Shown here piece by piece: positions 58,265-64,000 of a stretch of DNA of 64,000 bases. A program made the position numbers and the translations under genes. Each line of letters opens with the position of its first letter. Positions within the stretch are counted from its first letter, which is position 1. This DNA comes from Hungatella_A sp034142505. GTDB taxonomy: Bacteria > Bacillota > Clostridia > Lachnospirales > Lachnospiraceae. The notes beneath the pieces are model-generated. The model did no database searches. It saw only the letters and a list, made by a program, of their open reading frames with translations, and was not told where the DNA came from. Location of the stretch: positions 1-64,000 of the forward strand of contig JAWZDV010000074.1 of the NCBI GenBank assembly GCA_034142505.1, written 5' to 3'.

Positions 58265-61200
58265 ATGCCTGAGACGAATGAAACTTATCAGCCAATGACA
58301 TTTGACGCAATCAAGATTGGCCTGGCCTCTCCTGAGAAGATTCTGGAGTGGTCTCATGGGGAAGTTAAGAAACCGGAGACCATCAATTACAGGACTTTGA
58401 AGCCGGAGAAGGATGGTTTGTTCTGTGAACGAATCTTTGGACCCAGCAAGGACTGGGAGTGTCATTGTGGTAAATATAAAAAAATCAGATATAAAGGCGT
58501 AATCTGTGACCGCTGTGGGGTTGAGGTTACCAAGGCCAGTGTCCGTAGAGAGCGTACCGGACATATCCAGCTGGCTGCTCCGGTATCCCACATCTGGTAT
58601 TTCAAAGGGATTCCGAGCCGTATGGGTCTGATTCTTGATATCTCTCCGAGAACCTTGGAGAAGGTATTGTACTTTGCTTCCTATATTGTGCTGGATGCGG
58701 GTGAGACCGGACTTCAGTACAAGCAGGTGCTGTCTGAGAAGGAGTACCGGGAAGAGATTGAGAAGTACGGCTACGGCACATTCCGTGTGGGAATGGGGGC
58801 CGAGGCGATCCAGGAACTTTTACAGGCTATTGATCTGGAGAAGGATTCTGAAGAGCTTCGAAAAGCGCTGAAAGAGTCCACCGGCCAGAAACGCGCCAGA
58901 ATCATCAAGAGACTGGAGGTCGTTGAGGCGTTCCGCAACTCCGGCAACAAGCCGGAATGGATGATCATGACCGTGATTCCGGTGATTCCGCCGGATATCC
59001 GTCCGATGGTACAGCTGGACGGCGGCCGTTTTGCTACCTCCGACTTAAATGATTTATATAGAAGAATCATCAACCGCAACAACCGTCTGGCCCGCCTGTT
59101 AGAGTTGGGCGCGCCGGACATCATCGTCCGCAACGAGAAGCGTATGCTTCAGGAAGCCGTTGACGCCTTAATCGACAACGGCAGACGTGGAAGACCGGTT
59201 ACCGGACCTGGCAACCGTGCTCTCAAGTCTCTGTCCGATATGTTAAAGGGCAAACAGGGACGTTTCCGTCAGAACCTGCTGGGAAAACGTGTGGACTATT
59301 CCGGACGTTCCGTTATCGTCGTGGGACCGGAACTGAAGATTTACCAGTGCGGTCTTCCCAAGGAGATGGCGATAGAGCTGTTTAAACCGTTTGTAATGAA
59401 GGAACTGGTTTCCAACGGAACCGCCCACAACATTAAGAATGCGAAAAAGATGGTGGAGAGGCTTCAGTCTGAGGTTTGGGATGTGCTGGAAGAGGTGATC
59501 AAGGAGCATCCGGTTATGTTAAACCGTGCGCCTACCCTGCACAGACTCGGAATCCAGGCGTTTGAGCCGATTCTGGTAGAGGGTAAAGCGATTAAGCTGC
59601 ATCCGCTTGTATGTACCGCGTTCAATGCTGACTTCGACGGCGACCAGATGGCGGTCCATCTGCCACTGTCCGTAGAGGCCCAGGCAGAGTGCCGGTTCTT
59701 ACTGTTATCGCCGAATAACTTACTGAAACCTTCCGATGGCGGCCCTGTTGCCGTGCCATCCCAGGATATGGTTCTGGGAATTTACTACCTGACCCAGGAG
59801 AGACCTGGAGCCAAGGGCGAAGGGATGATCTTCAAGAGTGTCAACGAGGCGATTCTGGCCTATGAGAATGGGGCGACAACCCTTCATTCCAAGATTAAGG
59901 CCAGAGTTCAAAAGACGATGCCGGATGGAACAGTGAAATCAGGTATTATTGAGTCCACCGTGGGACGTTTCATCTTCAATGAGATTATTCCCCAGGACTT
60001 AGGTTTCGTGGACAGAAGCATTCCAGGCAACGAACTGCTGCTTGAGGTTGATTTCCATGTAGGTAAGAAACAGTGTAAACAGATTCTGGAGAAGGTTATC
60101 AACGTTCACGGCGCAAGCCAGACGGCTGAGACTTTGGATGATATTAAGGCAATCGGTTACAAGTACTCCACAAGAGCGGCTATGACCGTATCCATCTCCG
60201 ATATGACGGTGCCTGAGAGCAAGCCGAAGCTGATCGCGGATGCCCAGGATACCGTGGACAGAATCGCCAAGAACTTCCGCCGCGGTCTGATTACCGAGGA
60301 AGAGCGTTATAAAGAGGTAATTGAGACCTGGAAGAACACCGATGACCAGCTGACTCATGATCTGTTGACCGGACTTGATAAGTACAACAACATTTTCATG
60401 ATGGCTGACTCCGGTGCCCGTGGTTCTGATAAACAGATCAAACAGCTGGCAGGTATGCGTGGATTGATGGCCGATACAACCGGCCATACCATCGAGCTGC
60501 CGATTAAGTCCAACTTCCGTGAGGGTCTTGACGTACTGGAGTACTTCATCTCCGCCCACGGCGCCCGTAAAGGACTTTCCGATACAGCGCTGCGTACCGC
60601 TGACTCCGGTTACCTGACAAGACGTCTGGTAGACGTTTCCCAGGATTTGATTATCCGGGAAGTGGACTGCTGCGAGGGCAAGGATATTCCGTTTATGGAG
60701 ATCAAGGCGTTCATGGACGGCCAGGAGACCATCGAGAGTTTGGAAGAGCGACTGACAGGAAGATATATTGCTGAGACCATCATTGATCCGGATACCGGAG
60801 AGATGGTAGTGAAAGCCAACCATATGTGTACCCCGAAACGTGCCGCCGCCGTGATGAAGGTGTTGAATAAGCTGGGCCGCGATTCTGTGAAGATTCGTAC
60901 CGTCCTAAGCTGTAAATCCCATATCGGCGTGTGTGCAAAGTGCTACGGCGCCAACATGGCTACTGGCCAGGCCGTTCAGGTGGGCGAGGCAGTCGGCATC
61001 ATTGCCGCCCAGTCCATTGGTGAGCCAGGTACCCAGCTGACCATGCGTACGTTCCATACCGGCGGTGTTGCCGGCGGCGATATCACACAGGGTCTTCCCC
61101 GTGTGGAGGAGCTTTTCGAGGCGCGTAAGCCGAAAGGTCTTGCCATCATTGCCGAGTTCGGCGGTGTTGTCAATATCAAGGATACGAAAAAGAAGCGCGA

Positions 61201-61918
61201 GATCGTTGTGACTGACAACGAGACCGGCAATTCCAAGACGTATCTGATTCCTTACGGTTCCAGAATCAAAGTGACCGAGGGACAGGTGCTGGAGGCCGGT
61301 GACGAGCTGACAGAAGGTAGTGTGAACCCGCATGACATCTTAAAGATCAAGGGTGTCCGCGCGGTACAGGATTACATGATTCAGGAAGTTCAGCGTGTTT
61401 ACCGTCTGCAGGGTGTTGAGATCAATGATAAGCATATCGAAGTCATTGTAAGACAGATGTTAAAGAAGATTAAGATCGAGGAAAGTGGAGACAGCGACGT
61501 ATTGCCGGGCGTTTCCATGGACGTTCTGGATTACAACGATATGAACGAGGCACTGATTGCAGAAGGCAAGGAGCCGGCAGAAGGCAAGCAGGTTATGCTT
61601 GGTATCACCAAGGCTTCCCTGGCAACCGATTCCTTCTTATCCGCGGCTTCCTTCCAGGAGACCACCAAGGTTCTGACCGAGGCGGCCATCAACGGAAAGG
61701 TCGATAACCTGATCGGCTTGAAGGAAAATGTTATCATCGGTAAGCTGATTCCGGCCGGTACCGGTATGAAGAGATACCGGAACGTGAAGCTGGATACGGA
61801 TGTTATGGAAGATGATGAGATTTTATTCTCCGACGACGATGATATCATCCTTTCGGATGACGATCAGATGACAGAGGCAGAGGAAGTGTTAGGCCTTGAG
61901 GAAGATTTAGTGGAATAA
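58265..61918 (+). CDS. rpoC: DNA-directed RNA polymerase beta' subunit
   Basis: A 1217-residue RNA polymerase beta' subunit. The zinc finger near the start reads CHCGKYKKIRYKGVICDRCG, the active-site metal loop is NADFDGDQMAVHLPLSVEAQ, and the trigger loop region is MRGLMADTTGHTIELPIKSN. The second zinc site includes CKSHIGVCAKCYG. ATG 58265 follows AAGGGAGTATCACTG. No large insertion is visible in the trigger loop, consistent with Gram-positive enzymes. A strong terminator lies 24 bp after the stop. Confidence 0.97.
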   Translation: MPETNETYQPMTFDAIKIGLASPEKILEWSHGEVKKPETINYRTLKPEKDGLFCERIFGPSKDWECHCGKYKKIRYKGVICDRCGVEVTKASVRRERTGHIQLAAPVSHIWYFKGIPSRMGLILDISPRTLEKVLYFASYIVLDAGETGLQYKQVLSEKEYREEIEKYGYGTFRVGMGAEAIQELLQAIDLEKDSEELRKALKESTGQKRARIIKRLEVVEAFRNSGNKPEWMIMTVIPVIPPDIRPMVQLDGGRFATSDLNDLYRRIINRNNRLARLLELGAPDIIVRNEKRMLQEAVDALIDNGRRGRPVTGPGNRALKSLSDMLKGKQGRFRQNLLGKRVDYSGRSVIVVGPELKIYQCGLPKEMAIELFKPFVMKELVSNGTAHNIKNAKKMVERLQSEVWDVLEEVIKEHPVMLNRAPTLHRLGIQAFEPILVEGKAIKLHPLVCTAFNADFDGDQMAVHLPLSVEAQAECRFLLLSPNNLLKPSDGGPVAVPSQDMVLGIYYLTQERPGAKGEGMIFKSVNEAILAYENGATTLHSKIKARVQKTMPDGTVKSGIIESTVGRFIFNEIIPQDLGFVDRSIPGNELLLEVDFHVGKKQCKQILEKVINVHGASQTAETLDDIKAIGYKYSTRAAMTVSISDMTVPESKPKLIADAQDTVDRIAKNFRRGLITEEERYKEVIETWKNTDDQLTHDLLTGLDKYNNIFMMADSGARGSDKQIKQLAGMRGLMADTTGHTIELPIKSNFREGLDVLEYFISAHGARKGLSDTALRTADSGYLTRRLVDVSQDLIIREVDCCEGKDIPFMEIKAFMDGQETIESLEERLTGRYIAETIIDPDTGEMVVKANHMCTPKRAAAVMKVLNKLGRDSVKIRTVLSCKSHIGVCAKCYGANMATGQAVQVGEAVGIIAAQSIGEPGTQLTMRTFHTGGVAGGDITQGLPRVEELFEARKPKGLAIIAEFGGVVNIKDTKKKREIVVTDNETGNSKTYLIPYGSRIKVTEGQVLEAGDELTEGSVNPHDILKIKGVRAVQDYMIQEVQRVYRLQGVEINDKHIEVIVRQMLKKIKIEESGDSDVLPGVSMDVLDYNDMNEALIAEGKEPAEGKQVMLGITKASLATDSFLSAASFQETTKVLTEAAINGKVDNLIGLKENVIIGKLIPAGTGMKRYRNVKLDTDVMEDDEILFSDDDDIILSDDDQMTEAEEVLGLEEDLVE

Positions 61919-61942
61919 TGCAGTTGTAGAGAGTGATCAGGG

Positions 61943-61975
61943 GCTGCCGCACGAGAGTGCGGCAGCTCTTTTTGC
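61943..61975 (+). terminator. Terminator after rpoC
   Basis: A perfect 10-bp GC-rich stem (GCTGCCGCAC at 61943-61952 with GTGCGGCAGC at 61957-61966) with a GAGA loop, followed by TCTTTTT. Confidence 0.95.
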
Positions 61976-61993
61976 CTTTTTTGGAGACGTGTA

Positions 61994-62021
61994 TTGCAAA
62001 AAATCGAAAATATGTTATAAT
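61994..62021 (+). promoter_or_regulatory. Candidate promoter of the coiled-coil gene
   Basis: TTGCAA (61994-61999) and TATAAT (62016-62021), 16 bp apart, lie between the rpoC terminator and the coiled-coil gene. The leader would be about 150 nt. Confidence 0.5.
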
Positions 62022-62175
62022 CGAAAGTGCAGGTTGACAGCGCCATTCGGTGTCTGGCTGTGATTTTGCCAGTTCGGCAATTTTCCATTTACAAGAGTCG
62101 TTGAACCTTGATAATTTCATAGACTTTGAGCGGCACATATGGTACAATATTCAGTACCAGAAGGAGCGGATTATT

Positions 62176-62556
62176 ATGGTTGATAAAGAATTGTTAGCGG
62201 CGATATCAGATTTGCTGGATCGAAAATTGGAAGAAAAATTAGAGGAAAAATTAGAAGAGAAGTTGGAAAAGCTGGAAGACAGACTGGAACAAAAATTCGA
62301 GCAAAAGCTGGAAGACAGGCTGGAACAAAAATTCGAGCAAAAGCTGGCGCCTCTTAGGACAGATATCTTGACTTTATATGGAGAAATAGCAGGAATTAAG
62401 ACGGAACTTCTGGATATCCACGAGGAGATCGGGGAAACCAGGAAAGATATTCGTCATTTGAATACGCGGATGGATGAGCACCAGGAGGAACTGATTGAGC
62501 ATTTTGGCATGATTCGTGAAACTCAGACGGCGATCGGGAGAAATGCATATGCATAG
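62176..62556 (+). CDS. Small coiled-coil protein with internal repeats
   Basis: A 126-residue protein, almost wholly helical. Residues about 10-55 are a regular Glu/Lys/Leu coiled coil (LEEKLEEKLEEKLEKLEDRL), followed by a second coil (GEIAGIKTELLDIHEEIGET). A 12-residue unit EDRLEQKFEQKL occurs twice in a row. ATG 62176 follows AGAAGGAGCGGATTATT. No enzyme motif or signal peptide is visible. I do not recognise a function; such proteins often form filaments, scaffold others, or resemble phage or DUF1640-like coils. It lies between rpoC and the ribosomal protein genes. Confidence 0.75.
   Translation: MVDKELLAAISDLLDRKLEEKLEEKLEEKLEKLEDRLEQKFEQKLEDRLEQKFEQKLAPLRTDILTLYGEIAGIKTELLDIHEEIGETRKDIRHLNTRMDEHQEELIEHFGMIRETQTAIGRNAYA
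62272..62343 (+). repeat. 36-bp tandem repeat inside the coiled-coil gene
   Basis: Two direct copies of 36 bp (62272-62307 and 62308-62343) that differ at one base encode EDRLEQKFEQKL twice. The unit is a multiple of three, so copy number could change without breaking the frame. Confidence 0.85.
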
Positions 62557-62584
62557 ATTCCTGATTTAGGGAACAAGAGGTTAA

Positions 62585-62621
62585 GCGCAAAGTCTATGAA
62601 AAATGGATTTTGCGCCTTTTT
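62585..62621 (+). terminator. Terminator after the coiled-coil gene
   Basis: A 7-bp stem (GCGCAAA at 62585-62591 with TTTGCGC at 62609-62615) followed by CTTTTT. Confidence 0.7.
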
Positions 62622-62640
62622 ATGTTTACAACATTTAAAA

Positions 62641-62655
62641 TGAGAATCATTATCA
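62641..62655. promoter_or_regulatory. Fur box
   Basis: TGAGAATCATTATCA differs at one base from the 7-1-7 Fur consensus TGATAATnATTATCA. It ends 6 bp before the -35 box of the next gene, so Fur with iron would hinder the promoter. Confidence 0.8.
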
Positions 62656-62661
62656 AAAATG

Positions 62662-62690
62662 TTGACAGATGGGCTGTGCAGGAGTATAAT
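62662..62690 (+). promoter_or_regulatory. Consensus sigma-A promoter of the FeoB-associated gene
   Basis: TTGACA (62662-62667) and TATAAT (62685-62690) with a 17-bp spacer, a full consensus match, next to the Fur box. Confidence 0.8.
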
Positions 62691-62750
62691 GCGGTTATAG
62701 AGGAAATATAAATGATAGATGACCAGATGTTCAGAAAGGAGCGTTTTGTT

Positions 62751-62894
62751 ATGATAGATTGGATCATTGGAATTGTGATCGCGGCGGCTGTTGCGGCGGT
62801 GGTTATTAAGAAAGTGAAAGACAAGAAAGCCGGAAAGTCCGGGTGTGGCTGTGGGTGCCAGGGCTGTCCTTCCAAGGGGCAGTGCCATGGATAA
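62751..62894 (+). CDS. FeoB-associated Cys-rich membrane protein
   Basis: A 47-residue protein with one membrane helix (WIIGIVIAAAVAAVVIKKVK) and a Cys-rich tail, GCGCGCQGCPSKGQC. This is the pattern of the small Cys-rich proteins usually encoded next to the ferrous-iron transporter gene feoB in Firmicutes. No feoB or feoA is present beside it here. ATG 62751 follows AGAAAGGAGCGTTTTGTT. The Fur box and consensus promoter upstream show that it is expressed when iron is low. It may still work with a FeoB encoded elsewhere. Confidence 0.85.
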   Translation: MIDWIIGIVIAAAVAAVVIKKVKDKKAGKSGCGCGCQGCPSKGQCHG

Positions 62895-62911
62895 AAATAG
62901 AAACAAAGTTC

Positions 62912-62944
62912 AAAATGCAGGTCCTGGCGGGGCCTGTATTTTTT
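62912..62944 (+). terminator. Terminator after the FeoB-associated gene
   Basis: A 10-bp stem (AAAATGCAGG at 62912-62921 with CCTGTATTTT at 62933-62942, one G-T pair) with T residues continuing to 62944. Confidence 0.75.
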
Positions 62945-63005
62945 GTGTGGAGATGCATTTCAACGGTTTTGCGTGATTTTCACCCATTTTTTGAAGAAAT
63001 ATGCC

Positions 63006-63034
63006 TTGACAGAAAAAGCCAGCATGTATATAAT
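63006..63034 (+). promoter_or_regulatory. Sigma-A promoter of the str ribosomal operon
   Basis: TTGACA (63006-63011) and TATAAT (63029-63034) with 17-bp spacing, about 93 nt before the rpsL start codon. Confidence 0.85.
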
Positions 63035-63126
63035 AATTAGGCGTGCATAAACGCGTTGTGTTTTTGTGTGCAAAAATCAAGCTGACATACAGCAACCAAC
63101 AGACAATATCACAGGAGGTGAAAAGA

Positions 63127-63546
63127 ATGCCAACATTTAACCAGTTAGTGAGAAAAGGAAGACAGACATCCGTAAAGAAATCTACCGCTCCTGCTCTGCA
63201 GAAGGGATACAACTCTTTACAGAAGCGCGCGACAGACGTAGCTGCTCCTCAGAAGAGAGGTGTTTGTACAGCAGTGAAGACTGCTACCCCTAAAAAGCCT
63301 AACTCAGCTCTTAGAAAGATTGCCAGAGTACGTTTATCTAACGGGATCGAGGTAACAAGCTATATTCCAGGTGAGGGTCATAACTTACAGGAGCATAGTG
63401 TTGTTCTGATTCGTGGCGGCAGAGTAAAAGACTTGCCAGGTACCAGATACCACATCGTTAGAGGTACACTTGATACAGCAGGTGTAGCCAACAGAAAGCA
63501 GGCTCGTTCTAAGTACGGCGCTAAGAGACCGAAAGATAAAAAATAA
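63127..63546 (+). CDS. rpsL: 30S ribosomal protein S12
   Basis: A 139-residue ribosomal protein of the decoding centre. It starts MPTFNQLVRKGRQTSVKKST and has the conserved TPKKPNSALRKIARVRLSNG and GGRVKDLPGTRYHIVRGTLD; the Lys residues that mutate in streptomycin resistance look wild type (TPKKPNS and GGRVKDLPG). ATG 63127 follows CAGGAGGTGAAAAGA. The frame extends upstream, but not as S12. rpsG follows after about 207 bp, so the str operon order is kept. Confidence 0.96.
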   Translation: MPTFNQLVRKGRQTSVKKSTAPALQKGYNSLQKRATDVAAPQKRGVCTAVKTATPKKPNSALRKIARVRLSNGIEVTSYIPGEGHNLQEHSVVLIRGGRVKDLPGTRYHIVRGTLDTAGVANRKQARSKYGAKRPKDKK

Positions 63547-63753
63547 TCTTTAAAGTCTAGTAACAATTGGAATCACAAACAATTAAGATGATTAATTAGT
63601 GCCGGAATTGGTGATATTGGACCTGTGGTTGCAGGAAATATATTATGATTAGACCGAGCGCGAACACATTTTATGGAAACATGTGAGTACCGATGAATTA
63701 ATGAAGAGCTGTGCCGGGCCAGACCGGGCGGCGATATTAAGGAGGGAAGTAAC

Positions 63754-64000
63754 GTGCCACGTAAAGGACATACTCAGAAAAGAGACGTATTAGTAGACCC
63801 AATGTACAACAGCAAGATTGTTACCAAGCTGGTTAACAGCATCATGCTGGATGGCAAGAAGGGTGTAGCCCAGAAGATCGTATACGGAGCATTTGACAGA
63901 ATTGCTGAGAAGACCGGCAAGGACGCCATGGAAGTATTCGAAGAGGCTATGAACAACATTATGCCTGTACTGGAAGTTAAGGCAAAACGTATCGGTGGAG
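63754..64000 (+). CDS. rpsG: 30S ribosomal protein S7 (cut by window end)
   Basis: The first 82 codons of S7, which organises the 16S rRNA 3' domain. It starts at GTG 63754 with AAGGAGGGAAGTAAC upstream and reads VPRKGHTQKRDVLVDPMYNS, then KLVNSIMLDGKKGVAQKIVY and ALEVKA-like NNIMPVLEVKAKRIGG at the window edge. The remaining half and probably fusA continue outside. Confidence 0.95.
   Translation, partial: MPRKGHTQKRDVLVDPMYNSKIVTKLVNSIMLDGKKGVAQKIVYGAFDRIAEKTGKDAMEVFEEAMNNIMPVLEVKAKRIGG

Noticed and set aside
62050..62175. Longer start for the coiled-coil protein
   Set aside because: No ribosome site, and the added residues show no coil pattern; ATG 62176 has AGAAGGAG upstream.
1..64000. 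tRNA, rRNA, CRISPR arrays, IS elements or phage genes
   Set aside because: I found no cloverleaf-like segments, regular spaced repeats, or recombinase/transposase motifs when reading the gaps and proteins; this was by eye, so a very divergent element could be missed.

Overview
The window looks like the chromosome of a spore-forming, Gram-positive member of the Clostridia, most likely Lachnospiraceae (former Clostridium cluster XIVa). The reasons are the sporulation genes spoIIR and sipL, full-length bacterial rpoB and rpoC without the insertions typical of proteobacteria, strong GGAGG ribosome sites, frequent TTG/GTG starts, and many small Clostridia-type proteins (DUF1934, SPOCS/LysM, FeoB-associated Cys-rich protein). 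I saw no tRNA, rRNA, CRISPR array, transposase or phage gene. Species is not assigned.

Layout. (1) 1-6427, + strand: an acyl-CoA catabolic operon with a CoA-transferase tail cut by the window edge, crotonase-type hydratase, cupin, SDR reductase, DUF2264 protein, a second CoA-transferase broken by a one-base frameshift at a T7 run, and a LacI regulator. A decayed PfkB-kinase fragment follows. (2) 6838-9439, +: an ECF-type sigma factor and a membrane-anchored beta-propeller protein, closed by a bidirectional terminator. (3) 9500-30569, - strand: an 18-gene AT-rich glycan island, transcribed from 30569 down to 9500. It encodes a TagF/TarL-like phosphotransferase, a FemAB-like protein, methyltransferases, an asparagine-synthase-like amidotransferase, a deacetylase, several glycosyltransferases, a WbpP/WbpO-like pair for UDP-GalNAcA-type sugars, and a CDP-alditol module (epimerase, TarJ-like, TarI-like). 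Eight of the 18 genes carry the same kind of small Rossmann-like domain, fused at either end to unrelated enzymes or alone behind a membrane anchor. No flippase, polymerase, ABC exporter or priming transferase is visible.

(4) 30885-37286, +: cysE, a TtcA-like thiolase, sipL, a GIY-YIG protein, a Uma2-type protein, ispE, a GntR/FCD regulator and a small acidic protein. (5) 37467-44737, +: a TetR-controlled efflux operon (adaptor, RND permease, two TolC-like proteins). (6) spoIIR on the - strand, then ddl, murI and a DUF1934 gene. (7) 48135-53599, +: a mannose-family PTS (IIC, IID, IIA, IIB) with MurR/RpiR, murQ and an AmiE-like serine hydrolase, which together suggest recovery of MurNAc or muropeptides. 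(8) 53661-64000: a small membrane protein, rpoB, rpoC, a coiled-coil protein with internal repeats, a Fur-box-controlled FeoB-associated protein, rpsL, and rpsG cut by the window end.

The most unusual items are the shared Rossmann domain of the glycan island, the overlap of a terminator hairpin with the promoter and ribosome site of sipL, paired operators in the TetR and GntR promoters, a mannose-type PTS wired to murQ, and a small family of C4/G4 hairpin repeats.
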